Positions 59,843-64,000 of a DNA stretch of 64,000 bases are shown piece after piece. Source of the DNA: Periplaneta americana (Eukaryota; Arthropoda; Insecta; Blattodea; Blattidae); contig NC_091124.1 of the NCBI RefSeq assembly GCF_040183065.1, positions 64,424,001 through 64,488,000 on the forward strand. The letters run 5' to 3'. Every line of letters begins with the position of its first letter. Positions within the stretch are counted from its first letter, which is position 1. A program made the position numbers and the translations under genes. The notes below the pieces were generated by a model, which worked only from the letters and a program-made list of their open reading frames with translations, was not told where the DNA came from and searched no databases.

Positions 59843-61262
59843 ACAAGGGTAAGGGAGTTATCCTTTACCAAGAGTATACCTCAACAAATAAGTGGCTTTC
59901 TCAACTTTTGATGGTTTACTCTGTGATGAATGAATTACTGCCCTCAAAATGACTGTCAATGTATGCCCTGTGAGATCTTTGCCTGGAACATACCAAGATG
60001 GTAACCAATATCACTGATGCAACAGTAAGATTGAAACACTTGCGCATGTCTTGGTTGCCTGCCCTTATGATGAGATACTCCAAAACACAAGACATCATAA
60101 CATCCAGACAGTGATTGCCAGTGCCTTTCGAAAATATCATCATGCCACTTTTGAAGAAGTTCATGGGTTAGCTTAAGGTAGTTCTTGCCACAGAATTAAT
60201 GTGATTGACATTTCACTGGTTCTTTTACTGAATATATTGTCGACTCCACAATAGGAACTGAATCCTACAAAACTAGCAGAAGTCCGCATTGAAAAATGCA
60301 GAGAATATGAATCTATCTTTCCCTCTCGGTTAAAGAAAATGTATTCTAACCAACATAGAAGCGTTAAGGCTGATGATTGGAGCAAGAGGCACAATACCTT
60401 GCCTCTTTGTTGATTTTTGCCACTGATTTAATCTAAAAAAAAATGTTTGTGACTTCGCACTGTTTGCCTTTAAAGGATCAGTAAAAATTCTTAAGTCATC
60501 TATATACTTGATTGAATTGGTCGCTGCACTACCCTATGGCTTCCTTCCCTATTTTTGTGCCTGTTATCCAATTTCATTGTTGTATGACTTGAGGCTTTCC
60601 TGGCGTTTGATGTGGAATAACTCTTCTCGGGTTCTCAGCCAGGTGAGTTGGAGATTAGTTTCCAAACTTTCAACGGCTAGCTCTGCCATCTTCTTCAGGG
60701 AATGAAGTGACGTGGGACCATGTCTGGCGGTCGGGACTAGGAACTTGCTCCTGATTGGCCTGCAGCAGGAAGCCCTACTTTTGCATATATACCAGCTAGA
60801 CATGGTCCCACATCACTTCATTCCCTCAAGAAGATGGCAGAGCTAGCCGTCGAAAGCTTGGAAGCTAATCTTCAACTCACCTGGCTGAGAACCCGAGAAG
60901 AGTTATTCTACAATTTCATTGTTGTTACTAATTTTTCTAATATTTTGTATCTTGTGAGTTTCATTCTTTTTTAATATTTGGCATGTTTTGTGAATCAGAT
61001 AACTTCCTAGAGTAGAAAGCTGAAAGCTAAATAAATGTACACTTGGTGATACATGAAATATGTAATTTTTGTTACAGGTTTCCCACAACCTGCGCCACCA
61101 AGTATTCCGGGCATGCCAGTGACCACACCCATTTCTTTACCTGGCATGCCACCGATTACAGTTAGTGCCACATTACCATACACCACACTTGAAGGACTTC
61201 AAGTAACTGGAGGGAGTTCTGAGCCACAACCTGTTGCAGTACCTATTCCAGCTTCTCAGTAA
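34294..61262 (+). CDS. GORASP2: Golgi reassembly-stacking protein (GRASP55/65), 7 exons
   Basis: Join 34294-34356, 34446-34526, 41694-41897, 43083-43300, 50431-50656, 56657-56957 and 61078-61262 (1278 nt, 425 aa plus stop; all phases agree). Family role: a peripheral Golgi membrane protein that tethers cisternae by oligomerising through its PDZ1 domain. Seen: an N-terminal [20 protein letters not shown] with Gly2 available for N-myristoylation; PDZ1 (about 1-107) with [13 protein letters not shown]; and PDZ2 (about 108-205) with [15 protein letters not shown] at the domain boundary and [20 protein letters not shown] at its end. The Pro/Thr/Ser-rich tail contains [11 protein letters not shown] and an [16 protein letters not shown] repeat. 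The length fits the family (about 430-460 aa). Arthropods usually have one such gene (Grasp65 in flies). Introns carry most of the transposons of this half of the window. Confidence 0.95.
34446..34526 (+). CDS. GORASP2: GRASP exon 2
   Basis: Acceptor TTATTTGTAG, donor GTAAGT, 27 codons from [20 protein letters not shown] to NTRL. Phase 0 at both ends. Core of PDZ1. Confidence 0.93.
34527..35317. other. GRASP intron 2 start, nothing recognised
   Basis: AT-rich, no repeat partner seen. The rest of intron 2 (37801-38358, 38686-39357, 41357-41693) is likewise featureless to me between the annotated insertions. Confidence 0.35.
35318..35562 (-). repeat. tRNA-derived SINE, family A
   Basis: On the minus strand: a truncated tRNA-like head (GGTCAGCGCGTCTGGC, then GGATTCGAATCCCAG with a B box). 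The body follows with CAAGTTACCTGGTTGAGG, ACTTTCGGTGCTGGACC, ATTATCACCTTCATTTCATT and a short T-rich end. Nearly identical to 51763-52019. Confidence 0.85.
35571..35808 (+). repeat. MITE, family shared with 4847-5060
   Basis: AATTCTGTGGTGTT-type ends in inverted orientation flank a 238-bp body with GTATGTCTTTTTTTGTGCAG and CCAGATGAACACACGAG. It begins right beside the SINE at 35318-35562. Confidence 0.7.
36899..37342 (-). pseudogene. RTE-like retrotransposon C, 3' end
   Basis: The minus frame reads [59 protein letters not shown] and [12 protein letters not shown]. It then has a tail with TAAGTAAGTAAGTAAG. This is the C-terminus of a widespread insect endonuclease-reverse transcriptase element; it is 5'-truncated. 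Confidence 0.8.
37343..37556 (+). pseudogene. RTE-like retrotransposon C, inverted second copy
   Basis: The same 3' region on the opposite strand, head to head with 36899-37342: GAATCCAGAAATGCATATAG, AGACCTTTAGGAAGACCGAG, GGATTAATCTTGCACAGGAT and GGCTTATGTGAGGGCAGC. It has stops and indels. Confidence 0.75.
38373..38671 (+). mobile_element. tRNA-derived SINE, family D, with 14-bp TSD
   Basis: The tRNA-like head GGTAGCTCAGTTGGTAGAGC (A box) and GGGGTTCGATCCCAGGG (B box) is followed by a 200-bp body. The insertion is bounded by ACTTTTATTCTTCC at 38359-38372 and 38672-38685, an exact 14-bp duplication typical of LINE-mobilised elements. The T-rich 3' end (AACTTTTTTTACC) lies next to the right TSD. 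Confidence 0.92.
39358..39475. repeat. C/T-rich low-complexity tract
   Basis: Poly-G then pyrimidine-rich CTCTCTCCTCCCC-type sequence. Frames across it are low complexity. Confidence 0.8.
39476..39599 (-). mobile_element. short poly(A) retro-insertion with 11-bp TSD
   Basis: CATTGATACTC occurs at 39465-39475 and 39600-39610. The 124 bp between them start, on the + strand, with about 35 nt of nearly pure T (a poly(A) tail on the minus strand) followed by about 90 bp of non-repetitive sequence. This is the signature of a LINE-driven, 5'-truncated RNA insertion. The source RNA is unknown. Confidence 0.75.
39866..41348. mobile_element. hAT-type non-autonomous element, exact 8-bp TSD
   Basis: It begins TAGAGATGGGTAAAA and ends CGCCCATCACTA. 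GTTTTTGG flanks both sides (39858-39865 and 41349-41356). Internally it has a 135-bp direct repeat (39915-40049 and 40050-40184) rich in GGAACTGTT and TGTTCCGAC, also echoed at the right end (TATTTCGGAACTGTT). A (TTA)n run lies at 40810-40867. No transposase; 1483 bp. Confidence 0.88.
40810..40867. repeat. (TTA)n microsatellite
   Basis: About 19 uninterrupted TTA units inside the hAT-type element. Confidence 0.95.
41694..41897 (+). CDS. GORASP2: GRASP exon 3
   Basis: Acceptor CATGTTTGACAG, donor GTAAGT, 68 codons from [19 protein letters not shown] through [17 protein letters not shown] to ENVWHVL. Phase 0 at both ends. It carries the end of PDZ1 and the highly conserved GRASP linker into PDZ2. 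Confidence 0.96.
42295..42334 (-). ncRNA. hammerhead-ribozyme-like motif (foldback 1, left)
   Basis: Minus strand: stem I half CCA, CTGAAGA, one T, stem II GGAGGA-GCAT-TCCTCC (six perfect pairs), GAA, the self-complementary ACATGT as minimal stem III, C (cleavage position), then TGG completing stem I. The family consensus is CUGANGA..GAAA..UH; here there is one extra nucleotide between CUGANGA and stem II, so catalytic activity is uncertain. Confidence 0.5.
42644..42683 (+). ncRNA. hammerhead-ribozyme-like motif (foldback 1, right)
   Basis: Identical core to 42295-42334 on the opposite strand. CCA 42644-42646, CTGAAGA 42647-42653, stem II 42655-42660 with 42665-42670, GAAA from 42671, ACATGT 42674-42679, C 42680 and TGG 42681-42683. 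Confidence 0.5.
43083..43300 (+). CDS. GORASP2: GRASP exon 4
   Basis: Acceptor TTTCATTTTAG, donor GTTAGT. 72 codons plus two bases (AG) from [20 protein letters not shown] to NSSWGGEG. It holds most of PDZ2. The split codon AG+C gives Ser, as expected in GEGSLGCGIG. Confidence 0.96.
43384..43738 (+). repeat. five-unit 71-bp tandem array in GRASP intron 4
   Basis: The units start at 43384, 43455, 43526, 43597 and 43668 and are almost identical. Each boundary reads TATATTACAG|CCAAAAATTCGG, a splice-acceptor-like junction, and each unit contains CTCTACTAG. The array begins only 84 bp after the donor of exon 4. Confidence 0.95.
44200..45290 (-). pseudogene. CR1/L2-like retrotransposon, 5'-truncated second copy
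   Basis: Minus-strand fragments: 45289-44981 ([55 protein letters not shown]) and 44923-44726 ([29 protein letters not shown]). These correspond to the C-terminal region of the element at 14225-16258, with one frameshift between them. The conserved 3' block GGCCCTATGGCCTTAACTC follows, with an (ATTC)n end. A (TTA)n run lies at 44336-44384. Confidence 0.8.
45496..45752 (-). pseudogene. RTE-like retrotransposon 3' end
   Basis: The minus frame reads [20 protein letters not shown] and [16 protein letters not shown], then [24 protein letters not shown], and ends with the GGCAGAACACTATGAATGAA-type tail. This short piece has an intact frame, making it the cleanest copy of this C-terminus in the window. 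Confidence 0.85.
45753..46589. other. GRASP intron 4 DNA, nothing recognised
   Basis: AT-rich with no frames or repeats that I can support. The same is true of 43739-44199 and 47231-48440. Confidence 0.35.
46590..46656. repeat. (TATG)n(TA)n microsatellite
   Basis: GTATGTATG repeats followed by about 17 TA units. Confidence 0.95.
46880..47226. repeat. 347-bp MITE flanked by TTAA
   Basis: The ends GGGGACACTGAAC and the inverted GTTGAGTGTCCCC are flanked by TTAA at 46876-46879 and 47227-47230. This fits a TTAA-duplicating family (piggyBac- or Kolobok-like), but the TTAA could also be part of the TIR. Confidence 0.6.
48441..48822 (-). mobile_element. Harbinger-like remnant with a MADF exon (second family)
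   Basis: TIRs read GTAAAGGCCCGCTCTCACTT left and, inverted, GTAAAGGCCTGCTCCCACTT right, followed by AGCGGAATTGAA on both. On the minus strand about 48550-48480 encodes [20 protein letters not shown], the start of a MADF domain. It is unrelated in TIR sequence to 6681-7300 but has the same design: a MADF first exon retained and the transposase lost. Confidence 0.65.
48844..49582. mobile_element. TIR element split by a SINE
   Basis: The ends ATATACAGGTTGAACC and the inverted GGTTCAACCTGTATAT continue through GTGTCATTAATTTCAGGGGG. The left arm is interrupted at about 48898 and resumes at about 49187 (TTTCAAACAAAAAAGTG). The body is otherwise about 450 bp and non-coding. Confidence 0.75.
48899..49186 (+). 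repeat. SINE (family E) inside the TIR element
   Basis: It starts AGCCGCCATGGTGGTCTGG with a B-box-like GGGTCCGATTCCTGGCG. It ends with CAGTAAATTGGTCTCTTCAT, GGGTAAATGACG, ACCCATCGTTAG and TAATAAAA, a tail echoed at 57440-57520. AGGTAT occurs at both junctions (with degenerate bases before it), consistent with a target duplication. Confidence 0.65.
49595..50315. mobile_element. 721-bp Harbinger-type MITE, TAA duplication
   Basis: The ends AGGTACGGTCACACGTCGCT are perfectly inverted. TAA lies at 49592-49594 and 50316-50318. The subterminal GTCGCTACTTTT and TTCACAC(G/A)T blocks repeat several times. TAA/TTA duplication and the AGGTA start resemble the element at 6681-7300, pointing to the same superfamily. 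No coding. Confidence 0.75.
50431..50656 (+). CDS. GORASP2: GRASP exon 5
   Basis: Acceptor AATTATTTGCAG, donor GTAATT (a weaker match). One base completes Ser, then 75 codons: [20 protein letters not shown] closes PDZ2, followed by [20 protein letters not shown]. Phase 0 at the end. Confidence 0.93.
50657..51237. other. GRASP intron 5 start, nothing recognised
   Basis: AT-rich unique-looking DNA. Confidence 0.4.
51238..51310 (+). repeat. tRNA-like SINE head
   Basis: GGTGTAGCTCAGATGGAAAG (A box) and CCGGGTTCGATACCCGG (a T-arm with B box) at tRNA spacing. The acceptor and anticodon stems do not pair, so I read it as a SINE head rather than a tRNA gene. Confidence 0.6.
51763..52019 (-). repeat. 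tRNA-derived SINE, family A (nearly full)
   Basis: Minus strand: CACACCTGTGGAGTAACGGT (A box), GGTTCGAATCCCGGTTGGGG (B box), CAAGTTACCTGGTTGAGG, then ACTTTCGGTGGTGGACC and the CATTTCATTCAGACGC-AAATAACC tail. This is the most complete copy of the family in the window. Confidence 0.88.
52140..52450 (+). pseudogene. Tc1/mariner-type (DDE_3) transposase N-terminus
   Basis: The frame reads [47 protein letters not shown] (helix-turn-helix), then [13 protein letters not shown]. This is the N-terminal pattern of IS630-like transposases whose C-terminus is seen, in another copy, at 36151-36580. The DDE domain is absent here. Confidence 0.6.
53044..54064 (+). mobile_element. hAT element, internally deleted, with dimerisation domain
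   Basis: The left end TAGAGCCCGGATGTTAGGCA and the inverted right end TGCCTAAACATTTGCGCTCTA are TIRs. 53760-53943 encodes [20 protein letters not shown] and [12 protein letters not shown], the C-terminal hAT dimerisation motif (S-V-E-R-x-F-S). The rest of the transposase is missing. No 8-bp TSD is evident. Confidence 0.75.
54985..56544. mobile_element. P-like element, 7-bp TSD
   Basis: The ends TACAGTCTACTATATACAGT and, inverted, CACAGTCTAGTATATACAGT extend into GTCAC(G/A)AAG. ATATTAT flanks at 54978-54984 and 56545-56551. A 189-bp derivative lies at 11476-11664 with its own 7-bp duplication. A short frame with a GTGAGT donor (56130-56272) may be a first exon, but I cannot identify its domain. 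P elements duplicate 7-8 bp; the assignment rests on that and is tentative. Confidence 0.65.
56657..56957 (+). CDS. GORASP2: GRASP exon 6
   Basis: Acceptor GATCTTGTTGCAG, donor GTATGT. 100 codons plus one base, [20 protein letters not shown] through [19 protein letters not shown] to ATTLAT. Pro/Ala/Thr/Ser-rich C-terminal region with low conservation. The split codon with exon 7 gives Ser. Confidence 0.85.
57400..57860. repeat. SINE-like fragments (family E tail and a degenerate head)
   Basis: 57440-57520 (CGGTAAATTGGTCTACACAA, GGGTGAATGACG, ACCCACCATTAG) matches the tail of the SINE at 48899-49186. 57765-57850 has a degenerate head (CCCTGTGGCTCAGGTC, GGATTCTAGTG) and a similar body. Confidence 0.5.
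58077..58275 (+). repeat. tRNA-derived SINE, family A (plus strand)
   Basis: AAAGGTTAGCATGTCTGTCC, TTCAAATCCTGGTTGGG, CTGGGTAGCTTTCGACTCTG, ACTCATTTCACTGGCATT and TTCACTCAGAGGCTAAATAA. Diverged. Confidence 0.75.
58893..59694. mobile_element. hAT-type element with captured RT fragment, exact 8-bp TSD
   Basis: It begins TAGGGACTGGATTTTTATG and ends CATAAGAATCCGGCTCTA (inverted). ATTATGAT flanks at 58885-58892 and 59695-59702. Inside, 59250-59590 encodes [12 protein letters not shown], stop, [32 protein letters not shown] and [13 protein letters not shown], a reverse transcriptase fragment of another non-LTR family. Confidence 0.85.
59250..59590 (+). pseudogene. reverse transcriptase fragment inside hAT element
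   Basis: The YADD-type motif is preserved as Y-A-stop-A-D-D, followed by the post-motif [10 protein letters not shown] and a Y-L-G-L block. It has at least two stops. The family differs from the surrounding RTE-like copy (different residues around the Y-L-G block). Confidence 0.7.
59831..60618. other. GRASP intron 6 DNA, possible repeat remnants
   Basis: 59900-60420 contains short frames (for example minus 60164-59916) with no homology that I recognise. No repeat partner seen in the window. Confidence 0.35.
60656..60698 (-). ncRNA. hammerhead-ribozyme-like motif (foldback 2, left)
   Basis: Minus strand: CTGAAGA, one A, stem II GATGGC-AGAGCTA-GCCGTT, GAAA, stem III AGTTT-GG-AAACT (sharing its A with GAAA), then A at the cleavage position. 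The stem I flanks do not pair convincingly, so activity is doubtful. Confidence 0.45.
60825..60867 (+). ncRNA. hammerhead-ribozyme-like motif (foldback 2, right)
   Basis: Plus strand: CTCAAGA (one core substitution, G to C), one A, stem II GATGGC-AGAGCTA-GCCGTC, GAAA, stem III AGCTT-GG-AAGCT, then A. Compared with the left copy, stem III changes on both sides and stays paired. Confidence 0.4.
61078..61262 (+). CDS. GORASP2: GRASP exon 7 and stop
   Basis: Acceptor TTTTTGTTACAG. Two bases complete Ser, then [20 protein letters not shown] through [20 protein letters not shown] to [10 protein letters not shown] and TAA at 61260-61262. Proline-rich C-terminus typical of the family. Confidence 0.9.
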
Positions 61263-61815
61263 CATTTTGCATTGCTTGATGTAAGCATTGAAGAAGTAAG
61301 ACATTTCTCTGAACATGTTTTAGATCACATGAAGAAAAACTCTCCATCTTCATTCAGACAATTTGTAGGAAATCTTCCAGTGTCCATTCTGTTGAATTCA
61401 TGGAAATGAAGTTTATTCTGTCATGCTATAAATATTTATTGGAAGAGTCTACAGGATGATTATTTACTTCAGATTTTTAATTAATAACTAATATAGACAA
61501 AAACGCATGAATAGAATAAATTTGTATTCCTGTTTTTTTTTTTTTCCGAATTCGAAAACTTTCACGAAATCGCCAACGTCATCAATTATTGTGTACAAGA
61601 TTTTTCATCTTGTATTGTTAGTCACAGGCACAGAAAAAAACTGGTCATACATGAAAAAATCGCTTATATTTCACATATTTTAGTTACTACAATTGAAGTG
61701 CAACTTTATTATATGCTGTTTCTTCATAATAATCGAGATTTTAAAGGTTATGTGAAAGAAAACAGTTCACAAGGGCTGTATTAAAATGTATATGTTTGAA
61801 GTTTGGTAAACTATG

Positions 61816-61821
61816 AATAAA
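61816..61821 (+). promoter_or_regulatory. polyadenylation signal AATAAA of GRASP
   Basis: AATAAA lies 554 bp after the stop in an AT-rich 3' UTR. No better-placed signal is seen before it. Confidence 0.55.
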
Positions 61822-62042
61822 ATATAAAAATATACTTATCCATTGCGTTATATTGTGCTCATTTGTGCACACCAGTGTTCAAAGTAATATTTTATTTGCA
61901 CTCTTTTTAGCAAGTGATTTTTAATAGGCAGGCTTTCTATTAATTAAAAAGAACTTAGTTTTTGATTCACTATAAATAGGGCTTCTGATTTTATTGAGTA
62001 AAAATCAATTTATCATGTTTTATTTCATATGTGTTTTATATA

Positions 62043-62766
62043 CAAAAGGTTGGATAAAAAGTAATGGCAACAGTTTGATGATTCTGACATGGCTTTATTC
62101 ACAGTGGTACAACATTTACGTACCTTCAATATAGTTGCCACCCTTATTTATCACCTTATGCCAAATGTTTGGAAGGTGTCGTACACCATCAACGCGTCCA
62201 TGTTAGTTGATGTTCCGTATTGACTGCTCTATAGCACAGATAAGTTCATCTCTGGTGTTGCACCAGGTCCCTCACAGTTCTTTCACTTTGGCGAAGAGAT
62301 CGTAATTGCATGGACTCACATCGGGTGAGTACAGTGATGTTCCAGAATCTCCCATTGCCAATGGCGCAAGAGGTCCTTGACAGCAGCAGCGGTGTGATTC
62401 CTTGCATTGTCATGAAGAATGATGGGGTTCTGTACCACCAAGTGTCGTCGTTTTCTCCTGAGCGCTGGACGAAGGTGGTGATGCTTCACACAGTCCCTGA
62501 AAACATTCTTCTGCACTACGACCTCATGGCACATCAATTTTGATCCAGAAACGTTGCTCTAGTTTTGTAAACATGGTATTAGGGCACTCGCACTATCCCT
62601 ATGAAACTCAACATTTTACATACTGCAGTAGATTGACAGAGTACTGTCACCGCTTGCTGCACTAACTCATCTAACAGTCCTTGTTCATGTCCACACAGCT
62701 GGCAGCTCTCGAACTCACTATCGTCATGTGACAGCAGTGTTGCCATAACTTTTTATCCAAACCTTG
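62043..62766 (-). mobile_element. mariner element, decayed, TA-flanked
   Basis: The ends GGTTGGATAAAAAGTAATGG and, inverted, GGTTTGGATAAAAAGTTATG are flanked by TA at 62041-62042 and 62767-62768. The minus strand keeps a transposase piece at 62430-62320: VVQNPIILHDNARNHTAAAV (second catalytic Asp), then DLLRHWQWEILEH, with frameshifts downstream. The N-terminal third and most of the catalytic domain are deleted. Confidence 0.8.
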
Positions 62767-63433
62767 TACTAATTTCACTAAGTGACTCAGATATGTGATA
62801 TACAGAGCAAGTCAAACCTAACTTCGTTGCATTCTTACTACCACGAGATTACTTTTTAATGTTTAACACATTGGGTTTTCCTGATAATTGTTTGCTGTAA
62901 GCCTGGCTCTGGACATAATGCATAGGTTTTTCTTGTTAGTTTGCACTAAGCCAGTGACACAATGTTTCTGGCACTTTACAATGTCAATCTACATTAGTAA
63001 CTTTCTGAATTGTATTAAGAAATGCGTATATTTAACCATAGTTAGAAACACCAGTACAATAATGCTTTTCCCTCGTATCTCTGAAGAAGTCATATGAGTT
63101 TTGTTTGTTCAAGTTTCGGCGCTATGTAACCTTTGGAAAACACTGCCGAAACATCGGATCTCCGGGTAGGGACTACACTGAGAAATGCCAAGAATCGTAC
63201 CACAGTACTTATTTGGAACACCAAAAGTCACACCGTCCAGTCAATCAGAGCCAAGTTTAATATTGAAACATTATCTATGACTTTGTGCCAATGCTGGAGT
63301 ATTTTTGGATTCCACATCTGAAAAGATTTGCTAATTTTGAAGTAAAGAAGTGGTCAAGTCAAATTTGTAAAGCATCTTCGTTATCAAAGGAGTTACCTTG
63401 AAGATTGTTGGATAGATAATGGAAAAGGTGAAA

Positions 63434-63528
63434 ATCTCAGGGCACACAATCGGGAGAATATGGAGGATGTGGAATCACTTCCCAGCCAAGCTCCTGGATA
63501 GTGTGTTCGCGTAGGCTTTCGCGGCTGG
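63434..63528 (-). pseudogene. mariner transposase fragment
   Basis: The minus frame reads LREHTIQELGWEVIPHPPYS followed by PDCVP. This is the region between the second and third catalytic residues of mariner-type transposases. Joined directly to the foldback to its right. Confidence 0.65.
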
Positions 63529-63585
63529 TGTACATGGTGTGTAAATAAGCTTCGGGGCTTCTACCGCGTTGTCTTGGTGTTGATG

Positions 63586-63625
63586 GCTGACGTTTCGACC
63601 GCTGTGTTGTGGTCATCTTCAGAGC
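63586..63625 (-). ncRNA. hammerhead-ribozyme-like motif (foldback 3)
   Basis: Minus strand: stem I half GCT, CTGAAGA, one T, stem II GACC-ACAACACAGC-GGTC, GAA, self-complementary ACGT as minimal stem III, C (cleavage position), then AGC completing stem I. GAAACGTC is the form I recall from Penelope-like elements. The partner copy at the far arm is cut by the window end. Confidence 0.5.
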
Positions 63626-63919
63626 AGTTGTTGGATAAGGAAATAGTCTGCGAGCTCGTATATATATATATAGTAGTCTCGATGGGGGGAGTACTTGCGG
63701 TGATAGGTCGTAGGTTCTCCTTCTGGCATCTGATTGGACCTTCATTGTCCAATCCGGTTGAGGTCTGTATGAAGGGGAGTATTCATATTATGAGGGCCAG
63801 TATTTAATATGAATACTCCCCTTCATACAGACCTCAACCGGATTGGACAACGAAGGACCAATCAGATGCCAGAAGGAGAACCTACGACCTATCACCGCAA
63901 GTACTCCCCGCCTCGAGAC

Positions 63920-63957
<38 letters not shown>

Positions 63958-64000
63958 GAGCTCGCAGACTATTTCCTTATCCAACAACTGCTCAGAAGAT
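63614..64000. mobile_element. foldback repeat 3 (long palindrome, cut by window end)
   Basis: The left arm 63614-63790 and right arm 63805-64000 are near-identical inverted copies around a 14-nt loop. They include TA microsatellites of different lengths (63659-63671 and 63924-63955). The palindrome continues past the window. Non-coding. Confidence 0.85.

Larger units (their letters stand above)
60619..60904. mobile_element. foldback repeat 2 with hammerhead-like cores
   Basis: The left arm 60619-60727 and right arm 60793-60904 are inverted copies (CTCGGGTTCTCAGCCAGGTG and CACCTGGCTGAGAACCCGAG at the outside). Each arm carries the RNA-like core described at 60656-60698 and 60825-60867. The spacer is about 65 bp. 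Confidence 0.75.

Overview
This window looks like intronic and intergenic DNA from a large, AT-rich, repeat-laden arthropod genome, most likely an insect. The evidence is long introns with GT-AG (and one GC-AG) junctions, a DEG/ENaC channel of pickpocket type, a single GRASP gene, tRNA-derived SINEs, and a very high load of Tc1/mariner, hAT, Harbinger-like and non-LTR remnants. The SINE and non-LTR families remind me of cockroach-type genomes, but I cannot fix the species from the sequence alone. Nothing prokaryotic is present.

Two host genes are visible, both on the + strand. (1) Positions 1216-21543 hold the last five exons of a DEG/ENaC sodium channel. All splice phases agree (1137 nt, 378 codons plus stop). 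The second transmembrane segment and G-L-S filter lie in the last exon, and the N-terminus lies upstream of the window. (2) Positions 34294-61262 hold a complete seven-exon Golgi reassembly-stacking protein gene (GRASP55/65 type, 425 aa), with a myristoylatable MGG start, two GRASP-type PDZ domains in exons 1-5 and a proline-rich tail in exons 5-7. Both genes have an AATAAA signal downstream of the stop.

Almost everything else is mobile DNA. In the channel introns: a Harbinger-like element keeping a MADF exon (6681-7300) that abuts a degenerate mariner/Tc1-type element with about 100-bp TIRs (7302-9036); hAT elements at 9848-10573 (exact 8-bp TSD) and 16923-18232; and a CR1/L2-like reverse transcriptase at 14225-16258. 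Between the genes (21.7-34.2 kb): two copies of a composite repeat related to a P-like element at 54985-56544, a THAP plus DDE transposase pseudogene (25905-27672), and a hairpin-bearing element (28110-29630). In the GRASP introns: a SINE with a 14-bp TSD, a hAT element with an 8-bp TSD, a 71-bp tandem array carrying splice-acceptor-like sites, a nest of elements inside a Tigger-like transposon (51472-54493), and a retrotransposon split by a hAT element that itself carries another reverse transcriptase fragment.

The most interesting signal is a set of three unrelated foldback repeats (42.1-42.8, 60.6-60.9, 63.6-64.0 kb). Each carries the same RNA-like core, CTGAAGA-N-stem II-GAAA-stem III, which resembles the hammerhead ribozymes of Penelope-like retroelements. 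In one family the two copies show compensatory changes in stem III.
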